Below are positions 32,313 through 39,530 of a DNA stretch of 47,917 nt, one piece after another (position 1 is the stretch's first letter; each line of letters opens with the position of its first letter). The notes beneath the pieces were generated by a model. The model did not search any database, had not been told where the DNA came from, and saw only the letters and a list, made by a program, of their open reading frames with translations. The stretch covers positions 1-47,917 of the forward strand of contig NZ_JAGFBV010000032.1 of the NCBI RefSeq assembly GCF_017948595.1. Direction: 5' to 3'. This DNA comes from Flavobacterium geliluteum. GTDB lineage: Bacteria > Bacteroidota > Bacteroidia > Flavobacteriales > Flavobacteriaceae. A program made the position numbers and the translations under genes.

Positions 32313-33473
32313 ATGAGCAAAGAAGTAAAATCAGTAGAATACGGATTAGAGAAAATCTTCGAAGGAGCGCAGGATTTCCTTCCATTATTAGGAACTGACT
32401 ATGTAGAATTTTACGTAGGAAATGCAAAACAGTCGGCACATTATTATAAAACAGCCTTCGGATACCAATCTTTAGCCTACGCAGGACTGGAAACCGGAGT
32501 AAGAGACAAAGCCTCTTATGTTTTAAAACAAGACAAAATCAGAATTGTACTTACTACGCCATTAACGCAAGATTCGCCCATTCATGCCCATCTTCAAAAA
32601 CATGGCGATGGCGTAAAAGTCGCTGCACTTTGGGTAGAAGATGCTACAATCGCTTATGAAGAAACCATGAAACGTGGCGCACGTTCTTTTATGGAGCCAA
32701 CAGTAGAAAAAGATGAATTTGGAGAAGTGATTCGTTCTGGAATTTACACGTACGGAGAAACCGTTCATATTTTTGTAGAAAGAAAAAATTACAACGGAGT
32801 ATTTCTTCCAGGCTATAAAGAGTGGAAATCCGACTACAATCCTGAACCAACGGGATTAAAATACATCGATCACATGGTAGGAAATGTGGGCTGGAACGAG
32901 ATGAATACTTGGGTAAAATTCTACGAAGAAGTAATGGGGTTTGTTAATTTCCTGTCTTTTGATGACAAGCAAATCAATACCGAATACTCTGCTTTGATGA
33001 GTAAAGTAATGTCTAACGGCAATGGAAGAATAAAATTCCCAATTAATGAGCCGGCCGAAGGAAAGAAGAAATCACAAATCGAAGAATATTTGGATTTTTA
33101 CGGCGGTCCCGGAATTCAGCATATCGCCATCGCTACAGACGATATCATCAAAACGGTATCTGAATTAAAAGCTCGCGGAGTTGAGTTTTTATCAGCACCG
33201 CCTCATACTTACTATCAGGCAATTCCGGAGAGATTAGGCGCTCACATGGAGATGATGAAAGAAGACATTAACGAAATCGAAAAATTAGCCATCATGGTCG
33301 ATGCTGATGAAGATGGTTATTTATTGCAAATTTTCACCAAGCCTGTTCAAGACAGACCAACACTATTTTTTGAAATCATACAAAGAATGGGAGCCAAAGG
33401 TTTTGGTGCAGGAAATTTTAAAGCCCTTTTTGAATCAATTGAGAGAGAACAAGAATTGAGAGGAACCTTGTAA
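32313..33473 (+). CDS. hppD: 4-Hydroxyphenylpyruvate dioxygenase
   Basis: This 386-aa vicinal-oxygen-chelate dioxygenase converts 4-hydroxyphenylpyruvate to homogentisate. Iron ligands are visible in YIDHMVGNV (His), IQHIAIATDDI (His) and the C-terminal block GYLLQIFTKPVQDRPTLFFEIIQR, whose Glu in FFEIIQR is the third ligand. It follows hmgA, its downstream pathway enzyme, on the same strand, separated by 200 bp of repeats. No terminator hairpin is seen directly after it; the next stretch carries the candidate RNA at 33606-33706. Confidence 0.95.
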   Translation: MSKEVKSVEYGLEKIFEGAQDFLPLLGTDYVEFYVGNAKQSAHYYKTAFGYQSLAYAGLETGVRDKASYVLKQDKIRIVLTTPLTQDSPIHAHLQKHGDGVKVAALWVEDATIAYEETMKRGARSFMEPTVEKDEFGEVIRSGIYTYGETVHIFVERKNYNGVFLPGYKEWKSDYNPEPTGLKYIDHMVGNVGWNEMNTWVKFYEEVMGFVNFLSFDDKQINTEYSALMSKVMSNGNGRIKFPINEPAEGKKKSQIEEYLDFYGGPGIQHIAIATDDIIKTVSELKARGVEFLSAPPHTYYQAIPERLGAHMEMMKEDINEIEKLAIMVDADEDGYLLQIFTKPVQDRPTLFFEIIQRMGAKGFGAGNFKALFESIEREQELRGTL

Positions 33474-33592
33474 AATTGCATATTTATTACATTATGTAAA
33501 AAAATCCTCTGTAAATTGATGATTTTAATGCAAAAGTTATGTTAAACTCACTTTTTGCTATTTATTTTATAAACTTTGTATCTACCTTTGCA

Positions 33593-33600
33593 CTCGCAAA
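33593..33600 (+). promoter_or_regulatory. -7 element (TACCTTTG) of a candidate non-coding RNA
   Basis: TACCTTTG is a perfect TAnnTTTG in the 302-bp gap after hppD. No open frame follows, but a terminator ends about 105 bases downstream. A TTG at 33576-33578 is only 14 bases upstream, shorter than ideal. Confidence 0.5.
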
Positions 33601-33605
33601 TCAGG

Positions 33606-33706
33606 AAGGGGTGGTTTCCTTCCGAATTGATATAAATTTTCATAATTTATAGTTTTTTGGTTAGTTAATAGCATAAAAACTCAGTCATTTACTTGACTGA
33701 GTTTTT
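33606..33706 (+). ncRNA. Candidate ~100-nt small RNA between hppD and the DUF3108 gene
   Basis: Starting just after TACCTTTG (33593-33600), the stretch has a 5' hairpin GGAAGG/CCTTCC (33604-33609 with 33618-33623). An unstructured A/T-rich middle follows, then a strong terminator (33675-33706). It has no start codon with a sensible frame. A promoter, a structured 5' end and a dedicated terminator point to an independent small transcript. It could be a known class (Flavo-1 or a 6S-type RNA are the ones to compare) or a leader element. The start is approximate. Confidence 0.45.
33675..33706 (+). terminator. Strong rho-independent terminator
   Basis: AAAAACTCAGTCA (33675-33687) and TGACTGAGTTTTT (33694-33706) pair perfectly over 13 bp around a 6-base loop, with two more T's after. 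Confidence 0.85.
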
Positions 33707-33723
33707 TTGTTTTGGTACATTTG
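33693..33723 (+). promoter_or_regulatory. Promoter TTG-N20-TACATTTG for the DUF3108 gene, overlapping the terminator
   Basis: TTG at 33693-33695 sits in the terminator loop/stem, and TACATTTG at 33716-33723 is a perfect -7 box 20 bases later. The ATG at 33776 would have a leader of about 45 nt. Confidence 0.55.
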
Positions 33724-33775
33724 GAATAGAATTTGCATTTAATTATCTTTAATAACTAAATGTAAAAAATGTACT

Positions 33776-34549
33776 ATGAAAAAATTAGTCCTACTCATAT
33801 TTGTTCTCACCACTTTTGCTTTCGATACTCAAAGGGAAGATGCCTTTGATACGGGAGAATATTTTAAATTTAGAATTCACTACGGAATTGTAAATGCCGG
33901 TTACGCCACATTAGAAGTAAAAGACGCCACAATAAGCAACAAAAAAGTTTTTCATGCCGTGGGAAAAGGCTACACAACAGGTATGTCAAAATTTTTCTTT
34001 AAGGTCGAAGATCTCTACGAAAGCTACTTTGACAAAGAAACCGGAAATCCGTATCGCTACATTCGAAAAATTGACGAAGGCGGTTATACTAAAAACCAGG
34101 AAGGTATTTTTAATCAAAAAGAAAATAGAATTTTGGTTAAAGATTATAAACACAAATCTGAAAAAACACTTGTTATTAATAATGATGAAGTTCAGGACAT
34201 CGTTTCTTCTTTTTATTATTTAAGAAATCATCCGAATATTGATAAATTAAAATCAGGTGAATCTATCGGAATCGATATGTTCTTTGACGATGAAATCACA
34301 AAATTTAAGTTAAAATACATAGGGCGTCAAGATATTACAAGTAAATTTGGAACCGTTTCCTGCATGGTCTTCAAACCACTTGTACAAACAGGACGTGTTT
34401 TTAAGGAAAAAGAAAGTTTAACACTTTGGATTTCAGACGACAACAACAAAGTCCCGATTAGAATAAAAGCAGATTTGGCCGTAGGATCACTTAAAGCAGA
34501 TCTGGACGAATACAAAGGATTAAAAAATCCATTTAAAGTAAAAAAATAA
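33776..34549 (+). CDS. Exported DUF3108 domain protein
   Basis: This 257-aa protein begins with a signal-like MKKLVLLIFVLTTFAFDT. The DUF3108 fold follows from about residue 25: FDTGEYFKFRIHYGIVNAGYATLEV is the typical 'Gerl.Y.i.w.gi.aG.a..e' start, then FKVEDLYESYFDKETGNPYRYIRKI and the C-terminal LWISDDNNKVPIRIKADLAVGSLKADL. It is a periplasmic or outer-membrane-associated protein of unknown role. Its stop overlaps the start of the tryptophan dioxygenase gene by one base (TAATG), so the two are translationally coupled. Confidence 0.88.
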   Translation: MKKLVLLIFVLTTFAFDTQREDAFDTGEYFKFRIHYGIVNAGYATLEVKDATISNKKVFHAVGKGYTTGMSKFFFKVEDLYESYFDKETGNPYRYIRKIDEGGYTKNQEGIFNQKENRILVKDYKHKSEKTLVINNDEVQDIVSSFYYLRNHPNIDKLKSGESIGIDMFFDDEITKFKLKYIGRQDITSKFGTVSCMVFKPLVQTGRVFKEKESLTLWISDDNNKVPIRIKADLAVGSLKADLDEYKGLKNPFKVKK

Positions 34550-35493
34550 TGAATACCACAGCGGATCGATCAGCCTCAATTTTAGAAGAAATTGACCAGA
34601 AATACAAATCATTAAACCAAAAAACTGAAGTCCAGCTTGAAGGTTTACTTTGGTCAAAACCGATTACTTACTGGGATTACATACAGACTGACGCTCTTTT
34701 AAACCTTCAAATACAACGCACTACACTTCCTGACGAAATGGTTTTTATCATGTACCATCAGGTAAACGAATTGATCTTTAAAATGATTCTGTGGGAAATT
34801 GAGCAAATTGCTGAAAACCAAAATATTCAGGTTGCTTTTTTTAGCGAAAGATTATCAAGAATCACGCGTTATTTTGATATGCTGACCAATTCGTTCAGCA
34901 TCATGGAAAACGGAATGGAAGTGGATCAATACATGAAATTTAGAAACACACTGACTCCCGCAAGTGGTTTTCAAAGTGCACAATACCGACTGATTGAATT
35001 TGCTTCTACAGACGCCATCAATCTTACCGACAGAAGATACAAAGATTCTTTTGACGAAAATACCGATCTAGAAACTACTTTCGAGCATTTGTATTGGCAA
35101 GCTGCAGGAAAAGATTATCAAACAGGTCAAAAATCTTATTTATTGTCAGAGTTTGAAAACAAATACAAAAAGCTGTTTCTAGAACAAATGACCGAATTTA
35201 AAACCAAAAATATTTGGCAAAAATTCACACAATTACCACTTGAGGACCAACAAAATCAGGAATTAGTAAAAGCGATGCGTCATTATGATCACACCGTAAA
35301 CATTACCTGGGTGATGCAGCACCTAAACACTGCAAGAAAATACATCTTAGAAAGCGGAAAAGGAAACGGCGAAGCGACTGGCGGAAGTGACTGGCAAAAA
35401 TATATGCATCCTAAATACCAAAGACGCATCTTTTTTCCTAAATTGTGGACCGAAGAGGAATTGACCAATTGGGGAAATGAATCGGGAGTTTAA
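34549..35493 (+). CDS. Tryptophan 2,3-dioxygenase
   Basis: This is a 314-aa heme enzyme of the TDO family, which converts L-tryptophan to N-formylkynurenine. Substrate-pocket motifs include FIMYHQVNELIFKMIL and, toward the C-terminus, WVMQHLNTAR (likely heme-ligand His) and EATGGSDWQKYMHPKYQRRIFFP (the T-G-G substrate-ammonium region and final FFP). It lies in a stretch that also contains hmgA and hppD, so aromatic amino-acid breakdown is concentrated here. It is translationally coupled to the DUF3108 gene. The next gene starts 18 bases after its stop. Confidence 0.93.
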   Translation: MNTTADRSASILEEIDQKYKSLNQKTEVQLEGLLWSKPITYWDYIQTDALLNLQIQRTTLPDEMVFIMYHQVNELIFKMILWEIEQIAENQNIQVAFFSERLSRITRYFDMLTNSFSIMENGMEVDQYMKFRNTLTPASGFQSAQYRLIEFASTDAINLTDRRYKDSFDENTDLETTFEHLYWQAAGKDYQTGQKSYLLSEFENKYKKLFLEQMTEFKTKNIWQKFTQLPLEDQQNQELVKAMRHYDHTVNITWVMQHLNTARKYILESGKGNGEATGGSDWQKYMHPKYQRRIFFPKLWTEEELTNWGNESGV

Positions 35494-35510
35494 TTTTAAA
35501 AAGTAGAAGT

Positions 35511-36731
35511 TTGAAAAAGGTATTCGTCATCATAATAGTGTTATTTTCTATTGTTTCATGTAATAAAACCGATCAAAAAGTAGCCGCTAAAATTAGCCAG
35601 CCAAAGTCTAAAAAAATAGAATTTGGTTTTAATTACGCAGATTTTAATGTCGTTCAGGACACCATCAAAAAAGGAGATTCTTTTGGAACCATCATTCAAA
35701 GTCAGAATATTGGCGATAAAAAAGTCTACGATATTGTGGCTCAGGTAAAAGATACTTTTGATGTAAGAAGCATTCGATACAACAAACCCTACACGATTCT
35801 TCGCTCAAAAAACAAAACCAACAAACTGGAATACTTCATTTATCAGCCTGATGCTTTAACGTATTATGTTATTAATTTTAAAGACAGTATTGCCACTTCT
35901 TTCAAAAAAATAAAACCGGTTACACTAAAGCGAAAAATAATCGGAGGCGTTCTAAAAAGCTCTCTTTCTGAAACTTTAGGAAACGAAAGTGTAGAGGCTG
36001 CGCTGGCCAACAGAATCACAAAAGTATTTTCGTGGTCAATAGATTTCTTTAAACTAAAAAAAGGCGATCGTTACGGACTCATTTTTACCGAACGTTTTAT
36101 AAATGGCAAAACATACGATGGTGTCGAAGATTTGCAAGCTGCTTTTTTTGAATACAAAGGGAAAATTATTTATGCCTTCCCGTTTGAAAAAGATTCACTT
36201 TCCGGAAAAATCGAATATTATGACGATGAGGGAAAAACACTGAAAAACTTTTTCTTAAAAACGCCTATCAAATTCAGCCGCATTACTTCTCGATTTACGA
36301 TGAATCGTTTTCACCCGGTGCAACACAGATGGAAAGCGCACAAAGGAACCGATTATGCCGCCCCAAGAGGAACTCCAATTTCTACAACGGCTTCCGGAGT
36401 TGTCGAGCAAACAGGTTATACCGCCGGAAACGGAAACTTTGTAAAAGTAAAACATAACGGCACCTACTCTACCCAATATTTGCACATGTCAAGAATTTTG
36501 GTTCGTCGCGGTCAACGGGTGACCCAAGGACAAAAAATAGGTTTGGTAGGAAGCACAGGATTGGCTTCAGGACCCCATGTTTGTTATCGCTTCTGGAAAA
36601 ACGGCATGCAGGTTGATGCACTTCGTCTTAACTTACCAACTGGAGAATCTTTGACAGGAAATGCAAAAGAGCGTTTCTTAAAACAAATGGAACCTTTGAA
36701 AAGAGAGCTGGACAGCATTGGAAATTTATAA
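35511..36731 (+). CDS. M23-family peptidoglycan endopeptidase, lipoprotein (TTG start)
   Basis: This is a 406-aa lipoprotein (MKKVFVIIIVLFSIVSC, lipobox IVSC). The middle region (about 40-240) includes an OapA/LysM-like part (TIKKGDSFGTIIQSQNIG). The C-terminal LytM/M23 domain (about 265-380) shows the zinc motif HKGTDYAAPRGTP, YLHMSRI, and GPHVCYRFWKNG in place of the usual GPHxHxE. The second His of HxH, normally a zinc ligand, is Cys here. It should cut peptide cross-links in the periplasm. The start is TTG at 35511, 18 bases after the TDO stop, because no ATG gives a signal peptide. Confidence 0.88.
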   Translation: MKKVFVIIIVLFSIVSCNKTDQKVAAKISQPKSKKIEFGFNYADFNVVQDTIKKGDSFGTIIQSQNIGDKKVYDIVAQVKDTFDVRSIRYNKPYTILRSKNKTNKLEYFIYQPDALTYYVINFKDSIATSFKKIKPVTLKRKIIGGVLKSSLSETLGNESVEAALANRITKVFSWSIDFFKLKKGDRYGLIFTERFINGKTYDGVEDLQAAFFEYKGKIIYAFPFEKDSLSGKIEYYDDEGKTLKNFFLKTPIKFSRITSRFTMNRFHPVQHRWKAHKGTDYAAPRGTPISTTASGVVEQTGYTAGNGNFVKVKHNGTYSTQYLHMSRILVRRGQRVTQGQKIGLVGSTGLASGPHVCYRFWKNGMQVDALRLNLPTGESLTGNAKERFLKQMEPLKRELDSIGNL

Positions 36732-36787
36732 TACTTTAAAATTTAGTGTTTTTTGTTTAAATTTAATTTAAAAAGACAAAAATAAAC

Positions 36788-37402
36788 ATGGAAAATGCAA
36801 GGATTGAAGCAATTTACAACGAAACTTTTTCAGGTTTAAAATTATTTTACAGAGACACCAATCTTCCTGAAAATTTAATTTCAAATTATAAAATCGGGCA
36901 AATAATCAAAGAAAGAGGTTTTACCGACATGACTTTTATTGGTGGCGGACTTTCAGGTAATTTTAGATATTTGATTGCCAGTGCTGATGCCAAAGATTTA
37001 TCAAAATTTGATCCTGATGCGTCAAAAACAGGACATTATCTATTGGCTTCGGATGCATATTTTAAAGTACTAGATATTCAGCAAGCGGAAAATAAAACCC
37101 AAGTTTTTCTTTTAAATATTCCAGATAATGCTGTTTCGCTGTTTAAAAATTCAATTTCAAATATTGAAGAAGAAATAATCGAAAAGGCCCAACAGCGTTT
37201 TAAAGACAAAATCAATTTAGATTTAATTCCAGAATTACAAACAGAAGACTGGATCGAAAGAACAAGACTTCCAATTGGGATGAGCATTGAGGGCGAAATG
37301 TTTTTTAATGACTCCGAAATAAACGAATCTCCACAAGAAATAGCAATCAACAAAAACACTAAAAAGATTGAAATTAAAAAACCTTGGTGGAAAATTTGGT
37401 AA
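36788..37402 (+). CDS. Conserved-looking hypothetical protein, unknown
   Basis: This is a 204-aa soluble protein, acidic overall, with no signal peptide or membrane helix. It contains MTFIGGGLSGNFRYLIASADAKDLSKF and ends in a basic/aromatic IEIKKPWWKIW. I do not recognise a family. Codon use and composition match the neighbours, so it is likely native. It is flanked by a 56-bp gap after the M23 gene and a 165-bp gap before pgi. Confidence 0.7.
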   Translation: MENARIEAIYNETFSGLKLFYRDTNLPENLISNYKIGQIIKERGFTDMTFIGGGLSGNFRYLIASADAKDLSKFDPDASKTGHYLLASDAYFKVLDIQQAENKTQVFLLNIPDNAVSLFKNSISNIEEEIIEKAQQRFKDKINLDLIPELQTEDWIERTRLPIGMSIEGEMFFNDSEINESPQEIAINKNTKKIEIKKPWWKIW

Positions 37403-37461
37403 TAAAAATTAAAAAAAGACCCTTTAGATTTTATCAGTAGTAGAGAAGCCATATCATTCAT

Positions 37462-37473
37462 AAAACGTTTTCG
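37462..37473. promoter_or_regulatory. Second copy of AAAACGTTTTCG, upstream of pgi
   Basis: This 12-mer is identical to 5955-5966 in the gdhA leader. Here it lies about 64 bases upstream of the pgi -7 box, and the AAAACGTTTT core is palindromic. A shared LacI-like regulator of central metabolism is possible. Confidence 0.3.
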
Positions 37474-37525
37474 TAACTAATTGTTATATAATTGCGAAGC
37501 TTAAAAGTATTAAAAGTAATTTGAG

Positions 37526-37533
37526 TATTTTTG
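37526..37533 (+). promoter_or_regulatory. Candidate -7 element (TATTTTTG) for pgi
   Basis: TATTTTTG matches TAnnTTTG, 34 bases before the pgi ATG. No TTG at the ideal distance is obvious. Confidence 0.45.
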
Positions 37534-37567
37534 TGTTTCAAAAAACAATATTACAATTTATATAAAA

Positions 37568-39211
37568 ATGGCTTTAAACACAACCAACCCAACCGGGACT
37601 GAAGCGTGGAAAAATCTACAAAACCACTATAACGCAATTCATAACACCACATTACAAGAATTATTTCAGCAAGACACAGCTCGTGCAGAAAAATTTAACT
37701 TGCAATGGAATGACTTTTTGCTTGATTATTCTAAAAATAACATCACCCAGCAAACTATTTCGCTTTTATTAGAATTGGCAAATTCAATTGGATTGAAAGA
37801 TGCAATTAATCAATATTTTGGTGGAGAAATCATCAATCAAACTGAGAATAGAGCCGTTTTGCATACTGCTCTGCGTGCGCCAGAATCTGCTGTTATAAAA
37901 GTAGATGGAGAAAATGTGATTCCGGAAGTTTATGAGGTAAAAAATAAAATTAAAAACTTCACGCATGAAGTTGTCTCAGGCGAAAGAAAAGGTTTTACCG
38001 GAAAAGCGTTTACAGATGTTGTTAATATTGGCATTGGAGGTTCTGACTTAGGACCAGTTATGGCTGTTGAAGCATTGCAGTTTTACAAAAATCATCTGAA
38101 TATTCATTTTGTTTCAAATGTAGATGGAGACCACGTCAACGAAGTCATAAAAAAGCTAAATCCAGAAACAACATTATTTGTAATAGTTTCTAAAACTTTT
38201 ACAACACAAGAAACACTAACCAATTCTGAAACCATTAAAGAATGGTTTTTACAATCGGCTTCGCAGAAAGATATTGCCAAACATTTTGTAGCAGTTTCAA
38301 CAAATATTCAAAAAGTAACAGAATTTGGTATTGATCCTGCAAATGTCTTCCCAATGTGGGATTGGGTTGGCGGAAGATTTTCTTTGTGGAGTGCAGTTGG
38401 TTTAAGTATTAGTCTGGCAGTTGGTTTTGAGCATTATAATGAATTATTGAAAGGGGCCAACGAAATGGATGAGCATTTTAAATCATCTGAATTTGATCAA
38501 AACATCCCTGTAATTTTAGCTTTGCTAAGTATTTGGTACAATAATTTTTATGGCGCAGAAAGCGAAGCTTTGATTCCGTACACACAATATTTACAAAAAT
38601 TAGCTCCTTATTTGCAGCAAGCTACAATGGAAAGTAATGGAAAAAGCGTTGGTCGCGACGGGAAACCTGTTAACTATCAGACTGGGACAATTATTTGGGG
38701 AGAGCCCGGAACTAACTCGCAACATGCTTTTTTTCAATTGATACACCAAGGGACAAAATTAATTCCGACAGATTTCATAGGCTTTATAACACCTTTATAC
38801 GGAAATCAAGATCATCATGACAAATTAATGTCGAACTTTTTTGCGCAGACAGAAGCTTTGATGACTGGAAAAACGGAAGCGCAAGTTCAGAGTGAATTTA
38901 ACAAACAAGGCCTTTCGGCAGAAAAAGCATCTTATTTACTACCTTTTAAAGTTTTTACAGGCAATAAGCCAACCAATACTATTTTAATTCAGAAATTAAC
39001 TCCAAAAACTCTGGGCTCATTAATTGCTTTATACGAACACAAAATTTTTGTGCAGGGCGTAATTTGGAACATTTTTAGTTTTGATCAATGGGGAGTAGAA
39101 TTAGGAAAACAATTGGCTAATTCTATCCTAGAAGAAATCAATACAAAAACAGTTAAAAATCATGATAGTTCGACTTCATTTTTGTTGAATCATTTTTTAA
39201 AAAATAAATAA
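37568..39211 (+). CDS. pgi: Glucose-6-phosphate isomerase
   Basis: This is a 547-aa protein with the length of the long (E. coli-type) PGI. It interconverts glucose-6-phosphate and fructose-6-phosphate in glycolysis/gluconeogenesis. Signatures are IGIGGSDLGPVMA (sugar phosphate binding), MWDWVGGRFSLWSAVGL, MESNGKS with the catalytic Glu, and GEPGTNSQHAFFQLIHQG with the catalytic His. The C-terminal Lys-containing region is FDQWGVELGKQLA. It is monocistronic, with its own promoter and terminator. Confidence 0.97.
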   Translation: MALNTTNPTGTEAWKNLQNHYNAIHNTTLQELFQQDTARAEKFNLQWNDFLLDYSKNNITQQTISLLLELANSIGLKDAINQYFGGEIINQTENRAVLHTALRAPESAVIKVDGENVIPEVYEVKNKIKNFTHEVVSGERKGFTGKAFTDVVNIGIGGSDLGPVMAVEALQFYKNHLNIHFVSNVDGDHVNEVIKKLNPETTLFVIVSKTFTTQETLTNSETIKEWFLQSASQKDIAKHFVAVSTNIQKVTEFGIDPANVFPMWDWVGGRFSLWSAVGLSISLAVGFEHYNELLKGANEMDEHFKSSEFDQNIPVILALLSIWYNNFYGAESEALIPYTQYLQKLAPYLQQATMESNGKSVGRDGKPVNYQTGTIIWGEPGTNSQHAFFQLIHQGTKLIPTDFIGFITPLYGNQDHHDKLMSNFFAQTEALMTGKTEAQVQSEFNKQGLSAEKASYLLPFKVFTGNKPTNTILIQKLTPKTLGSLIALYEHKIFVQGVIWNIFSFDQWGVELGKQLANSILEEINTKTVKNHDSSTSFLLNHFLKNK

Positions 39212-39241
39212 AAAGCAGAGAAAAGTTTTCTTAACAAATTG

Positions 39242-39278
39242 AAACGCCTTAATTTAACAATAATTAAGGCGTTTTTTT
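39242..39278 (+). terminator. pgi terminator
   Basis: AAACGCCTTAATT (39242-39254) and AATTAAGGCGTTT (39262-39274) form a perfect 13-bp stem with a 7-base loop and end in seven T's. The remaining ~220 bases before the TonB receptor hold a -7 element at 39499 and nothing else recognisable. Confidence 0.9.
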
Positions 39279-39498
39279 GTACAAATTGACCAATTTAAGA
39301 TTAGAAAGCACCCTTGTTTGCATGTTTCGACTGACAACACCACCACTATACTTATTATTTTAACAAAATATACAGCCCCAAACCTAGAAAACAAACGTTT
39401 TATTTAATAAAAATTGAAAAAGTCATTTAAATCTGCAACACAAGTCCTAAATCGAAACTTTCTTAACATTTCGATAACATTAACTGATTTAATTGTTA

Positions 39499-39506
39499 TA
39501 ATTTTG
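39499..39506 (+). promoter_or_regulatory. Candidate -7 element (TAATTTTG) for the TonB receptor gene
   Basis: TAATTTTG matches TAnnTTTG and lies 24 bases upstream of the ATG at 39531. It rules out an in-frame start at 39414. Confidence 0.5.
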
Positions 39507-39530
39507 CCAAAAACAAATAACAAAAAACAG

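Noticed and set aside
39414..39530. N-terminal extension of the TonB receptor
   Set aside because: It lies upstream of the TAATTTTG promoter box at 39499 and precedes a clear signal peptide at 39531.
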